A program made the position numbers and the translations under genes. Below, in pieces: positions 1-8,700 of a DNA stretch of 33,192 nucleotides. Origin of the DNA: Pseudoalteromonas sp. Z1A8 (GTDB taxonomy: Bacteria; Pseudomonadota; Gammaproteobacteria; Enterobacterales; Alteromonadaceae); assembly GCF_011378855.1 (NCBI RefSeq), contig NZ_WTLB01000044.1, positions 1-33,192 on the forward strand. Reading direction: 5' to 3'. Below the pieces are notes generated by a model. The model did not search any database. It had not been told where the DNA came from and saw only the letters and a list, made by a program, of their open reading frames with translations. Each line of letters begins with the position of its first letter. Within the stretch, counting starts at the first letter, position 1.

Positions 1-107
1 TAAAACCCCTCATGAATTATTTACGGGGCAATCAGAAGTTCTGGTGGCTGCATAATGATTGCACTTAATACTTGAATTCAAGACTAAAATAACAAAAGCC
101 GATTTAA

Positions 108-140
108 AAAACAAAAAAACGCCGCTATTAAGCGGCGTTT
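108..140 (-). terminator. Rho-independent terminator of lysS
   Basis: On the minus strand a perfect 10-bp stem (117-126 with 131-140, loop ATTA) is followed by a run of T (complement of the A-run 110-116). It lies 28 bases past the lysS stop and ends the prfB-lysS transcript. The left flank, 1-107, shows no gene that I can support. Confidence 0.85.
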
Positions 141-167
141 ATTAACTTACTTTGTTCTACCAAAAGC

Positions 168-1703
168 TTAGTCAGCTTGCGGGCGCATATGCGGGAACAA
201 AATCACGTCTTTAATTGTTGATGAATCAGTAAACAGCATCACTAAACGGTCAATACCAATACCTTCACCTGCAGTTGGCGGTAAGCCATACTCTAGTGCA
301 CGTATGTAGTCTTCATCGTAATGCATTGCTTCATCATCGCCTGCGTCTTTCTCTTCAACTTGACGAGTAAAGCGCTCAGCTTGGTCTTGTGCATCATTAA
401 GCTCAGAGAAACCATTTGCAAGTTCACGACCGCCAACAAAAAATTCAAAACGGTCTGTAACAAATGCATTGTCGTCGTTACGGCGTGCTAGTGGAGAAAC
501 TTCCCACGGGTAGCCAGTAATAAACGTAGGTTGAATCAACATGTGCTCTGCTGTCTCTTCAAATATTTCACACAAGAACTTACCTGGGCCCCAAACGCAG
601 TTTTCTGGAATTTTAACGTGCACTTGTTTAGCGTACGCTTTTAATTCGTCAAAGTGGTTTTCTGGGTCATTAAATACCGCAGCATCAAACTCAGGGTTAT
701 ATTTTAAGATAGCGTCCGCCATGCTTAAACGTGTAAACGGTTGGCCAAAGTCGTACTCTACTGAGTCAATCACTTCGCCGTTTTCGTCTTTAGTTGTATT
801 AACTACAACTGCACTACCAAGTACGTTTTCTGCAACTGTACGTAGCATGTCTTCGGTGATGTTCATCAGGTCGATGTAATCAGCGTATGCTTGGTAAAAT
901 TCAATCATTGTGAATTCTGGATTGTGACGCGTAGATAACCCTTCGTTACGGAAGTTACGGTTAATTTCGAATACACGATCAAAACCACCTACCACTAAGC
1001 GCTTTAAGTAAAGCTCAGGCGCTATACGTAAGTACATGTCGATATCAAGCGCGTTATGGTGAGTTACAAACGGACGCGCAGATGCACCGCCAGGTATAAC
1101 CTGTAGCATAGGTGTTTCTACTTCCATAAAGTCACGGTCTGCTAAAAAGCGACGAATGCCTTCAACTACTTGCGAGCGAATACGGAATGTTTCGCGCGTT
1201 GCTTCGTTAGTAATTAAATCAACGTAACGTTGGCGGTACTTTGTTTCTTGATCTGATAAGCCATGGAATTTTTCAGGTAACGGACGAAGTGACTTAGTTA
1301 ATAATTGATACTCAGTCATTTCTACGTATAAATCGCCTTTACCCGATTTATTTAGCGCACCTTTAACACCAATAATATCGCCAGTGTCTAGTTGACCATA
1401 TTTTTCTTTAAGATCTTTTTGAACATCTTTAGATGCATACGCTTGTACGCGACCTTTCATGTCTTGAATTACAAAAAACGGTCCACGCTTTGCTAAAATA
1501 CGGCCAGCGATAGACACAACTTCTTGCATCTCTACTAATTCTTCTTTGCTCTTATCACCAAACTGGGCTTGCAAATCAGCCGTGTAATGCTCACGACGGA
1601 ATTGGTTTGGATGACCGTTGGCTGGGCAATTTTCGCGTATAGCGTCTAACTTGCCGCGACGCTCAGCGATTAACTTGTTTTCGTCTTGGATTTTATCAGT
1701 CAT
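168..1703 (-). CDS. lysS: Lysyl-tRNA synthetase (class II)
   Basis: Charges tRNA-Lys with lysine in the cytoplasm, using ATP. The 511-residue product matches the length of E. coli LysS (505). An N-terminal OB-fold anticodon-binding domain starts near residue 60 ([11 protein letters not shown]). The class II catalytic core follows, with motif 2 ([15 protein letters not shown], around residues 250-265) and motif 3 ([14 protein letters not shown]) near the C terminus. The start is the ATG at 1703, 26 bases after the prfB stop. prfB-lysS is the classical gammaproteobacterial pair, so the two are probably cotranscribed and end at the hairpin at 117-140. Nothing is missing from the family signature. 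Confidence 0.98.
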   Translation of the reverse strand: MTDKIQDENKLIAERRGKLDAIRENCPANGHPNQFRREHYTADLQAQFGDKSKEELVEMQEVVSIAGRILAKRGPFFVIQDMKGRVQAYASKDVQKDLKEKYGQLDTGDIIGVKGALNKSGKGDLYVEMTEYQLLTKSLRPLPEKFHGLSDQETKYRQRYVDLITNEATRETFRIRSQVVEGIRRFLADRDFMEVETPMLQVIPGGASARPFVTHHNALDIDMYLRIAPELYLKRLVVGGFDRVFEINRNFRNEGLSTRHNPEFTMIEFYQAYADYIDLMNITEDMLRTVAENVLGSAVVVNTTKDENGEVIDSVEYDFGQPFTRLSMADAILKYNPEFDAAVFNDPENHFDELKAYAKQVHVKIPENCVWGPGKFLCEIFEETAEHMLIQPTFITGYPWEVSPLARRNDDNAFVTDRFEFFVGGRELANGFSELNDAQDQAERFTRQVEEKDAGDDEAMHYDEDYIRALEYGLPPTAGEGIGIDRLVMLFTDSSTIKDVILFPHMRPQAD

Positions 1704-1729
1704 TTTTTAGCTCTTTATTAGCTTGGTGG

Positions 1730-2828
1730 TTATAGGCCAGATTTAAGGCTGGCTTCAATAAATTTATCTAAGTTACCGTCAAGTACCGATTGGGTATTAC
1801 GGTTTTCAACGCCGGTGCGTAAATCTTTAATGCGTGCGTCATCAAGTACGTATGAACGAATTTGACTACCCCAACCAATATCAGATTTAGCGTCTTCTTG
1901 CGTTTGTTTTTCAGCATTTTGCTGTTGTAGCTCAAGCTCAAATAATTTAGCTTTTAACTGCTTCATCGCTTGGGCTTTATTTTTATGCTGCGAACGCTCG
2001 TTTTGACACTGCACTACGGTATTTGTTGGTACGTGAGTAATACGAACCGCCGATTCGGTGGTGTTAACGTGCTGACCACCCGCGCCTGATGCACGGTAAA
2101 CGTCTATACGTAAGTCTGACGGATTCATATCAATTTCAATATTATCGTCAACTTCTGGGTATACAAACGCAGAAGCAAATGAGGTATGACGACGACCACT
2201 TGAATCAAATGGGCTTTTACGCACTAAGCGATGCACGCCCGTTTCGGTACGTAACCAACCGTAAGCATATTCGCCAACAAAGCGAACTGTTGCGCCTTTA
2301 ATACCGGCTACGTCACCGTCGGTCGCTTCAACTAGCTCAACTTTAAAGCCTTTAGCTTCGCCCCAGCGTAAATACATACGTAGTAAAATATTACACCAGT
2401 CTTGAGCTTCAGTACCGCCAGAGCCAGATTGTAAATCAAGATAAGCATCGTTTGAGTCGTGAGGACCGCTAAACATACGACGAAACTCTAAACCTTCTAA
2501 CTGTCCGTTTAAATCAGCAAGTTCAGTTTGTGCTTCAACAAAGGTATCTTCGTCTTCAGCCTCTACTGCTAGCTCAAGTAAGCCTTCAACGTCGTCCGTA
2601 CCGGCTACAAGGTTGTCGATTGTTTCAACAACCGCTTCCAATGCTGATTTTTCACGGCCAAGCGCTTGTGCGCGTTCAGGCTCATTCCATACGGCTGAAT
2701 CTTCAAGCTCGGCGTTAACTTCTTCTAAGCGTTCTTGTTTAAGAGCGTAGTCAAAGGTACCCCCGAAGCAATTCAGTACGTTCGCGAATTTCCTTGATTT
2801 GATTAATCACAGGATTCACTTCAAACAT
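1730..2828 (-). CDS. prfB: Peptide chain release factor 2, with programmed +1 frameshift
   Basis: RF2 recognises UAA and UGA and releases the finished peptide. The gene is split over two frames. The ATG at 2826-2828 opens 25 codons ending in CTT, followed by in-frame TGA at 2751-2753. A +1 slip reads GAC (2752-2750) instead, and the frame continues to 1730, giving 365 residues, the E. coli length. Upstream of the slip site is the purine-rich internal Shine-Dalgarno stretch (CGGGGGT), so low RF2 favours frameshifting: autoregulation known from E. coli. In the full protein the SPF tripeptide falls at 205-207 and GGQ at 250-252, with Ala at 246. A reading that opens at a TTG near 2641 would miss the first 62 residues. 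Confidence 0.97.
2750..2769 (-). promoter_or_regulatory. prfB: prfB programmed frameshift site
   Basis: The minus strand reads CTT CGG GGG TAC CTT TGA C. This has the three elements of the RF2 recoding site: an internal Shine-Dalgarno (GGGGG), the CTT slip codon and a TGA followed by C, a weak termination context. TGA is codon 26, as in E. coli. Decoding in the +1 frame gives Asp-Tyr-Ala and then the conserved RF2 sequence. Confidence 0.95.
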
Positions 2829-2971
2829 GTACATCACTCCAAAATGGCTAGGTAATTGCGCCCCTTAAAATGGGATTTTCGCAATAAATTATCGTCAAAT
2901 GATAAAAACGCCCGATTTTAACAAAAAACCGCGCGCTTTATTAGCATTTTATGCATGATATTACATATTTT

Positions 2972-4693
2972 TTAGTGCACTTTTTCAAGCTCTCTAACTA
3001 TTAATTGCAGCGTAAATTTACCTCTAAACTCATTTATATCGAGCTGATACGCTACTTTTACAAACTTAGCCTCGGTGTCGGGCCATTCTTTTACGTCAAT
3101 ACCAAAGGCAATGGCGTCAACTAATCGCCCTGATTGATGCTTTAACACGAGCTTTAAATGTTTTTCGCCAACTATGCGCTGCTGTATTATTTCAAAGGTA
3201 TGCTCAAACACCGGCTCAGGAAATTGCTGACCCCACGGGCCCGATTGCTTTAATAGCTGGGCAAATTCCATAGTAAAGCAGTCGTTTGGCAGCTCGCCAT
3301 CGGTAAACACAATGCAGCGTTTACTTTCTTCACTCAGTTGCGCGCTAACAGCAGCGTCAAACGCTTTTTTAAAGTCGTTAAAGTGTTGCTCGTTAATACT
3401 TAAACCTGCAGCCATTGCATGACCACCAAATTTATTAATTAAATGCGGATCGGCAGTGTTAAGCCCTTCAAGTAAATCGCGCATGTGTAGCCCTTCAATA
3501 GAGCGGCACGAGCCTTTTATTTCACCATTTTCGCCACCAGCGAATATAACGGTTGGGCGATGGTATTTTTCTTTTAAGCGACCTGCCAAAATACCAATAA
3601 CGCCTTGGTGCCAATCGTCTTGAAACAAACAAATAGCATCAGGGATGTTATCGTCGCTAAATGCGAGTCTATCGAGTACAGCTTGCGCTTCTGCTTGCAT
3701 GCCTTGTTCTATTTCGCGCCTTGCAAAGTTTAAGCTATCGAGCTCGCCGGCTATACTACGCGCTTGGTTTATGTCGGTGCTGAGCAAGCACGCTATACCC
3801 AAACTCATGTCGTCTAATCGCCCTGCTGCATTTAAACGCGGCGCAAGTGAAAAGCCAAAGTCGCTTGCGCTTAAGCGCGCAGCATTGCGGTTAGCCACTT
3901 CAATAAGCGCGGTAATACCAGGGCGTGTTTTACCACTGCGAATACGTGCTAAACCTTGGTGTACCAAAGTGCGGTTATTTGCATCAAGCGCCACTACATC
4001 AGCAACCGTACCAAGCGCTACAATATCGAGTAAATTAGCTAGATTAGGTGGCGGTTGCTGCTCAAAATAACCCAAATCTCGCATTACGCTTCTCAGTGCT
4101 ATTAGTAAGTAAAAAGCAACGCCAACGCCTGCAATCGATTTAGACGGGAAATTACATTCGTGCCTATTTGGATTTACTATTGCGTCGGCATTTGGCAGCT
4201 GTTCACCTTGTAAGTGGTGATCTGTAACCAGCACTTTTATGCCAACCGCTTTTAAAATATCAATACCGGCAATACACGATATGCCGTTATCTACGGTGAT
4301 CACTAAATCAGGTTTTATTTGTACTATTTGCTCTGCAAGCGCGGGGCTTAAGCCATAACCTAAGCTAAACCTGTCAGGAATTAAGTAATCTAAATGCTTA
4401 AAGCCAAACATCTCAAGGCCTTGCATTAATGTTGCAGTGCTTGTTGCGCCATCGGCATCAAAGTCGCCAACTATTAAAATATGGCTTTGTGCTTTTAATG
4501 CTTCAATTAATAAGTCACTGGCTTTGTCGATGTCTTTAAACAGTTTAAAGTCGTGAAGCGTCGCTACGCTGTTATTTAGCTCTTCGGCATTGAATACATT
4601 ACGGTTAGCATAAATTTGTTTAATTACAGGGTGTAAATTACTCGGGAGATGCGAGTCGTCAACGTTTTCACGCGCAATGATTAGTTTTTTCAT
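2972..4693 (-). CDS. recJ: Single-stranded-DNA-specific exonuclease RecJ
   Basis: Degrades ssDNA 5' to 3' in RecF-pathway recombination, mismatch repair and base-excision repair. The 573-residue product is close to E. coli RecJ (577). DHH phosphoesterase motifs are visible: DFDADG at 77-82, VDNGIS at 134-139 and the DHH triad at 158-160. The DHHA1 domain is in the second half, with GGHAMAAG near residue 425, followed by an OB-fold-like C terminus. The gene lies between prfB and dsbC, the order known from E. coli. A terminator hairpin separates it from dsbC, so recJ probably has its own promoter within the roughly 80 bases upstream; I cannot place that promoter with confidence. Confidence 0.97.
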   Translation of the reverse strand: MKKLIIARENVDDSHLPSNLHPVIKQIYANRNVFNAEELNNSVATLHDFKLFKDIDKASDLLIEALKAQSHILIVGDFDADGATSTATLMQGLEMFGFKHLDYLIPDRFSLGYGLSPALAEQIVQIKPDLVITVDNGISCIAGIDILKAVGIKVLVTDHHLQGEQLPNADAIVNPNRHECNFPSKSIAGVGVAFYLLIALRSVMRDLGYFEQQPPPNLANLLDIVALGTVADVVALDANNRTLVHQGLARIRSGKTRPGITALIEVANRNAARLSASDFGFSLAPRLNAAGRLDDMSLGIACLLSTDINQARSIAGELDSLNFARREIEQGMQAEAQAVLDRLAFSDDNIPDAICLFQDDWHQGVIGILAGRLKEKYHRPTVIFAGGENGEIKGSCRSIEGLHMRDLLEGLNTADPHLINKFGGHAMAAGLSINEQHFNDFKKAFDAAVSAQLSEESKRCIVFTDGELPNDCFTMEFAQLLKQSGPWGQQFPEPVFEHTFEIIQQRIVGEKHLKLVLKHQSGRLVDAIAFGIDVKEWPDTEAKFVKVAYQLDINEFRGKFTLQLIVRELEKVH

Positions 4694-4731
4694 GCAGAGT
4701 TTTAACTTATTGAGTCGTATTAAAAAGACAA

Positions 4732-4754
4732 AAAAAGGCCATTAAGGCCTTTTT
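4732..4754 (-). terminator. Terminator between dsbC and recJ
   Basis: A perfect 9-bp stem (4732-4740 with 4746-4754) has a 5-base loop, with GGCC at the loop end and A/T tracts on both sides, so it could act in both directions. It lies 20 bases after the dsbC stop and should separate xerD-dsbC transcription from recJ. Confidence 0.75.
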
Positions 4755-4773
4755 AATAATGCTACGCGTTTAA

Positions 4774-5502
4774 TTACGACGCTTTGTTCGCTTCTAATGC
4801 TGCTTTTAGTGCTGCTGCTGGCTGGTAACCAGGGATCATCGTACCATCTTCTAAAATAATAGCGGGTGTGCCGCTAATACCAAAGCTTTGACCTAATTGG
4901 TAATGCTCTGCAACCGGTGCGCTACAGCCTGCAACTACTTTAGTGCTTGTGCCCGATTTAGCTTCTGTTAGTGCTTCTTGCTGATCGCGTGCACACCATA
5001 CGTTCATTAAATCTGCGTAACCTGAACCTTGTAAGCCACCACGTGGAAACGCTAAGTACTTAACGGTAATACCCGCATCAAGTAAATCGTCTAACTCGCG
5101 GTGTAATTTACGACAGTAACCACAGCTAATGTCGGTAAATACAGTAATGCTGTGTTTTTCGTTTGGCGCTTTGTACACAATCATCGATTCTTCGTATTCT
5201 TTAAGACCTTCAACACGCACGCCATTTAATGCTTGCTCTGTTAGGTTATTACGATTATTTAAATCAATTAACGTACCTTGCATTAAATATTGACCATCTG
5301 GACTTGCGTAAAGCACGCCCTTATTAGTGATCAATTCTTTCAAACCCGCTACGGGGCTTGGATTAATTTGCTTTACAGTTACACCAAGCTCGGCAAATTT
5401 AGTAATAATAGGATCATTAGCATCTGGTGTTACAGCAACGCCATTTGCAAATGCACTAATACTTGTGCACAACATGGCACCTGCTAACATTAATTTTTTC
5501 AT
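4774..5502 (-). CDS. dsbC: Thiol:disulfide interchange protein DsbC
   Basis: Periplasmic disulfide isomerase that corrects wrong disulfides and is kept reduced by DsbD. The 242-residue precursor has a signal peptide (about residues 1-19, ending AFA before NGV). An N-terminal dimerisation domain runs to about residue 80. The thioredoxin-fold domain has the active site CGYC at 127-130 and the cis-proline loop (GISGTPAII) near residue 213. A second cysteine pair lies between these two sites, as in E. coli DsbC. It lies directly downstream of xerD (62 bases between stop and start), the conserved xerD-dsbC pairing. An SD-like AGAGAAGTT precedes the ATG. Confidence 0.95.
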   Translation of the reverse strand: MKKLMLAGAMLCTSISAFANGVAVTPDANDPIITKFAELGVTVKQINPSPVAGLKELITNKGVLYASPDGQYLMQGTLIDLNNRNNLTEQALNGVRVEGLKEYEESMIVYKAPNEKHSITVFTDISCGYCRKLHRELDDLLDAGITVKYLAFPRGGLQGSGYADLMNVWCARDQQEALTEAKSGTSTKVVAGCSAPVAEHYQLGQSFGISGTPAIILEDGTMIPGYQPAAALKAALEANKAS

Positions 5503-5564
5503 AACTTCTCTCTATCCTAAAAGACTTAATATATTGACCGGCTTAATGATATTTAATTTCAAAC

Positions 5565-6491
5565 TTACGCACGAGGATGATGCTGCGCATGTACCGACTT
5601 TAACCGTTCATTGGCAACATGGGTATAAATTTGCGTCGTTGATAAATCGCTATGGCCCAACATCATTTGTACCACACGTAAATCTGCCCCATGATTTAAT
5701 AAGTGCGTAGCAAAAGCATGACGCATAGTATGGGGCGATAATGGAGACTCAACTGCTGCCAAAATAGCATAGTGTTTAATTCTATGCCAAAAGGTTTGTC
5801 GCGTCATGCCGACTCCGCGTTTAGAGGGGAACACAAAATCGGTGGCGTGTTTTATCATTTGTGCACGCCCGACCTTTAAAAATTGCTCAAGCCAATACAT
5901 GGCTTCTTCACCCAATGGCACTAAACGCTCTTTATTACCTTTACCTTTTACAAACACCACCGCTTGGCGCAAATTAATTTGCTCCATGCGCAGGCCAACA
6001 AGCTCACTTACACGCAAACCCGTTGCATAAAGTAGCTCTAGCATGGCTTTATCGCGCAGTCCCATTGCTTCTTCGGTATTAGGCGCATTTAATAATGCCT
6101 CAACTTCGGCCTCTGAGAGTGTTTTAGGTAACGATTGCCCTGCTTTTGGTTGAGAAATATTTAGCATGGGAGTATCACTAATTAGTTTTTCACGCACAAA
6201 GTACTGATAAAAACGCTTAAGCGCACTAATGCTGCGCGCAGTACTGCGTGGTTTTAAACCTAAATCAACTCGGTGAGCTAAGTAACCCTCTACATCAAGC
6301 CCGGTTACCGTCATTAAATTTTGCCCTTTTAAAAATAGGCAAAACTTATCTAAATCACTGCGATAAGCACTTAATGTGTTTTCGCTTACACCTTGTTCTA
6401 AGTACAGGCTATCTAAAAAGGTTTCTAGGTAGTCGCTATTACTGCTCATACTGCTGTTATTTTCAAAAGAATCGTCAGATAGCGTTGTCAC
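5565..6491 (-). CDS. xerD: Site-specific tyrosine recombinase XerD
   Basis: Acts with XerC at dif to resolve chromosome dimers at the FtsK septum. All tyrosine-recombinase catalytic residues are present: R160, K184, H254, R257, H280 and nucleophile Y289. They sit 10-12 positions higher than in E. coli XerD because the N terminus is longer. The SAM-like N-terminal core-binding domain covers about residues 20-105. The 308-residue reading starts at GTG 6491. The ATG at codon 15 (6449) would give 294 residues, nearer the E. coli 298, so the start is uncertain; neither has a strong SD. Divergent fldB lies upstream; E. coli fldB also flanks xerD. Confidence 0.96.
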   Translation of the reverse strand: MTTLSDDSFENNSSMSSNSDYLETFLDSLYLEQGVSENTLSAYRSDLDKFCLFLKGQNLMTVTGLDVEGYLAHRVDLGLKPRSTARSISALKRFYQYFVREKLISDTPMLNISQPKAGQSLPKTLSEAEVEALLNAPNTEEAMGLRDKAMLELLYATGLRVSELVGLRMEQINLRQAVVFVKGKGNKERLVPLGEEAMYWLEQFLKVGRAQMIKHATDFVFPSKRGVGMTRQTFWHRIKHYAILAAVESPLSPHTMRHAFATHLLNHGADLRVVQMMLGHSDLSTTQIYTHVANERLKSVHAQHHPRA

Positions 6492-6585
6492 ATTATGCTC
6501 TCATGCTTTGCTAAGGTATCAATTAAAAATACCTTACGGTAAACTTGAGCCTATCATATCAGGCAATTACACAGTGATAAATACG

Positions 6586-7107
6586 ATGCAAATTGGTTTA
6601 TTTTTTGGTTCTACTACGTGCTACACCGAAATGGCAGCAGAAAAGATTCGCGACATTATTGGTGCCGATATAGTTACCCTGCACAATATTAAAGACGAGC
6701 CACTAAAAAATGCAGAGCAGTATGACTTTATCATCTTTGGTATTTCAACATGGGATTTTGGTGAAATACAAGAAGACTGGGAGTCAAAGTGGGACGACAT
6801 AGCCGACGTAAACCTAAATGGTAAAACCATTGCTTTATTTGGCATGGGCGATCAACAAGGTTACGGGCAGTGGTTTCAAGATGCGCTAGGCATGCTACAC
6901 GACGAAATAAATACGCAAACATTTACTCAACTTGGTTTTTGGCCAAACGACAGTAGTTACGAGTTTGAAGCTTCAAAAGCATTAACGCCTGATGGTAAAC
7001 AGTTTGTAGGACTCGCACTCGACGAAGACAGTCAATACGAGCTAAGCGACGACCGCATTGCAACATGGGTTGAACAGGTAATGACTGAATACGGCGAAAT
7101 GCTTTAA
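6586..7107 (+). CDS. fldB: Flavodoxin FldB
   Basis: FMN-binding one-electron carrier in the cytoplasm. I place the start at ATG 6586, which gives 173 residues, the E. coli FldB length, and puts the phosphate-binding loop ([12 protein letters not shown]) right at the N terminus. Upstream in-frame starts from 6508 would add 26 unconserved residues. The [12 protein letters not shown] segment (about residues 55-67) and the [12 protein letters not shown] segment (about residues 87-98) are the two isoalloxazine-contact loops of long-chain flavodoxins. The position beside xerD supports FldB rather than FldA. A strong terminator follows 30 bases after the stop. Confidence 0.93.
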   Translation: MQIGLFFGSTTCYTEMAAEKIRDIIGADIVTLHNIKDEPLKNAEQYDFIIFGISTWDFGEIQEDWESKWDDIADVNLNGKTIALFGMGDQQGYGQWFQDALGMLHDEINTQTFTQLGFWPNDSSYEFEASKALTPDGKQFVGLALDEDSQYELSDDRIATWVEQVMTEYGEML

Positions 7108-7135
7108 TTCACTTATCAATACTGACAAATAAAAA

Positions 7136-7172
7136 GTAAAAAGCCCGCAACTAGTTTAGTTGCGGGCTTTTT
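7136..7172 (+). terminator. Rho-independent terminator of fldB
   Basis: A perfect 12-bp stem (7142-7153 with 7157-7168) has a 3-base loop and T-tract. The mobile-element-like repeat begins at once downstream, suggesting insertion just past the terminator. Confidence 0.9.
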
Positions 7173-7177
7173 AATTA

Positions 7178-7488
7178 GGGCGTGTTGATCTTTGGTGGGT
7201 GAATTTGCAGCAGTATGTTTGGTTTTTAGGAAAGGCAGAGCCTATGTAGTGTGGTTATTCCCCATAAATAGGCGATAACGCAGCATAAATGCCAAACATG
7301 CACTGCCCTCTGGGTTCTTTCTAGGGGCGATCAACTCTTTGTTGCCTACATGGATGTAGGTAAGGGGCGTGAGCAGGACGCGGAAGCTTTGCTCGGTTTT
7401 TACTTAGCCCACTAGGTTACAAACCTCGCGCCGCGATTTAATCGCCCCTAGATTGAACAAATTTCAATCCACAAAGATCAACACGCCC
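7178..7488. mobile_element. 311-bp MITE-like element with 17-bp perfect inverted ends and flanking TA
   Basis: GGGCGTGTTGATCTTTG at 7178-7194 is repeated inverted at 7472-7488, and both copies are flanked by TA (7176-7177 and 7489-7490), so the match extends to 19 bp. TA duplication is typical of IS630/Tc1-mariner-type insertion, but I cannot name the family. Just inside, the ends stay loosely similar (GGGTGAATTTG against GGATTGAAATTTG). The interior has a second inverted pair (12 bp, 7320-7331 with 7441-7452) and a perfect hairpin CCTACAT-GG-ATGTAGG (7345-7360). No transposase-sized frame exists inside; the longest short reading, 21 codons from 7351, looks incidental. The element fills almost the whole fldB-YHS gap. 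Confidence 0.75.
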
Positions 7489-7504
7489 TAGCAATATGAG
7501 TAAT

Positions 7505-7972
7505 TTATTGAAACGTCATCACATTAGTTGTTTGTCGGTAGTACCCATCGGCCATAACAATGTACGGCAGTAAATTACTTAGCCATTTTTGCTGTACGCT
7601 TTGGCTGTAATTTAAGTAAAGCTTACCTTCGTGAATATAAAATGCTTCTGGGTCTATACCTACAGCATTGCCCTCATCGGCCATCGCATAAGCACACCAT
7701 CCACCGTATTGCGGTGCATAACGCTTTGGGTTTTCTGCAAATGTCGTTTTGTTTTCTTCACTCGAAAAATGCCAGTCGGCACCTAAATAACTAAACGTGT
7801 ATTTATCGCTGCCTTTAACTGCTTTATTTTGGGTAAAGTAAGCAACGCTGTCGTACCCTTTAATAGCCGTGTTATTAAACCACCCCGTATTTACAGCATC
7901 ATCCTTTGCATTTGCCCCGCCGCTTATTAACAGTGTGCTTAGCATTATTAAAGCAACTACGTACTTAATCAT
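7505..7972 (-). CDS. Exported YHS-domain protein
   Basis: A small exported protein of unknown function, 155 residues. The signal peptide (about residues 1-22) ends ANA before KDD. The YHS-type module spans about residues 35-95, with the family features GYDSVAYF, WHFSSEENKTTFAENPKRYAPQYGGWCAYA and a final yIhEGKLYLNYS strand. YHS domains are often found in metal-handling or redox proteins, and this stand-alone periplasmic version is widespread in proteobacteria. No conserved partner lies beside it: DUF2147 upstream on the same strand is 139 bases away, and the repeat element sits right downstream. There is no clear terminator between the stop and the repeat. Confidence 0.8.
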   Translation of the reverse strand: MIKYVVALIMLSTLLISGGANAKDDAVNTGWFNNTAIKGYDSVAYFTQNKAVKGSDKYTFSYLGADWHFSSEENKTTFAENPKRYAPQYGGWCAYAMADEGNAVGIDPEAFYIHEGKLYLNYSQSVQQKWLSNLLPYIVMADGYYRQTTNVMTFQ

Positions 7973-8111
7973 CTTCTTTCCTTTATTATTTACTCAAAAT
8001 TTAATGCCAATTAAATATGGCTGGCTTAATGAGTAAGAAAGGCAAAGCGCAAAAATGATTTCAGTTAACGGTTAATTATTTAACGCCCAGTAATTAAATA
8101 AGCAGTAAAAC

Positions 8112-8558
8112 TTACTCTACTCTAACCCAATATTGATTGCGGTAAAAAAAGCCAATGTAGCCGCGTACTTCGAGCTTTTTACCTTCCTCTTGCGGGGTTA
8201 GTTGTAAGGTATAAGTTTTGCCATTTGTTGGGTCGAGTATTTCACCGTCTCCCCAGATGCCATCATCCTGTGCTTTTACGTCTTTAATAATAGTCATGCC
8301 AAGAATAGGTTGGTCTTTTAACTCATCATCGCATTTACTGCATATATCATTTTGTTTTGCAGGATCAATGATTTTGTCAACGGTACCGCTTAATACACCG
8401 TTGGTTTGGGTAATACGTACATACGACTTAGCTTGGTTTGTATCCTCATCAATGGTTTTCCAAAGCCCAACTGGCGTAATGGCAGCAAACGCGCCTTGAC
8501 TTGCAAAAATGGCGGCTGCTAACGTGCTAAGTAATGCTGTTTTATTTAATTTTTTCAT
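8112..8558 (-). CDS. DUF2147-family exported protein
   Basis: A 148-residue precursor with a signal peptide (about 1-25, ending AFA) and a mature part that begins with the family opening ITPVGLWKTIDEDTNQAKSYV. DUF2147 proteins are small, probably beta-rich lipocalin-like periplasmic proteins of unknown function. This one has a CSKC cysteine pair near residues 73-76 and the closing segment YIGFFYRNQYWVRVE. The ATG at 8558 is preceded by an AAGG-type SD. It lies downstream of the amylase on the same strand, but a strong terminator separates them, so the two are probably not linked functionally. Confidence 0.8.
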   Translation of the reverse strand: MKKLNKTALLSTLAAAIFASQGAFAAITPVGLWKTIDEDTNQAKSYVRITQTNGVLSGTVDKIIDPAKQNDICSKCDDELKDQPILGMTIIKDVKAQDDGIWGDGEILDPTNGKTYTLQLTPQEEGKKLEVRGYIGFFYRNQYWVRVE

Positions 8559-8645
8559 TGTGTTGCCTTTAAATTAAGGGGCTAATGGCTAAATCATATC
8601 AGGTGATTTATAAACACACTATTAAAGCGCTGTACATTAAATAAA

Positions 8646-8675
8646 AACCTAAACTAATAATCATTAGTTTAGGTT
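8646..8675 (-). terminator. Terminator of the alpha-amylase gene
   Basis: A perfect 13-bp stem (8646-8658 with 8663-8675, loop 4) is followed on the minus strand by TTTATTT. It begins 25 bases past the amylase stop. Confidence 0.8.
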
Positions 8676-8700
8676 GTCATATGAGCTTTTTTGCTTACTT

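Noticed and set aside
1..107. CCCC/GGGG weak hairpin near the left edge
   Set aside because: The stem is only about 4 bp and has no T-tract; no gene end is visible beside it.
541..879. 112-codon plus-strand frame
   Set aside because: Antisense to lysS; no RBS or family features.
3645..4070. 141-codon plus-strand frame
   Set aside because: It lies wholly antisense to the conserved recJ coding region and shows only low-complexity Ser/Ala-rich sequence.
7351..7416. 21-codon reading inside the MITE-like element
   Set aside because: No SD, part of a hairpin, and too short to be supported.
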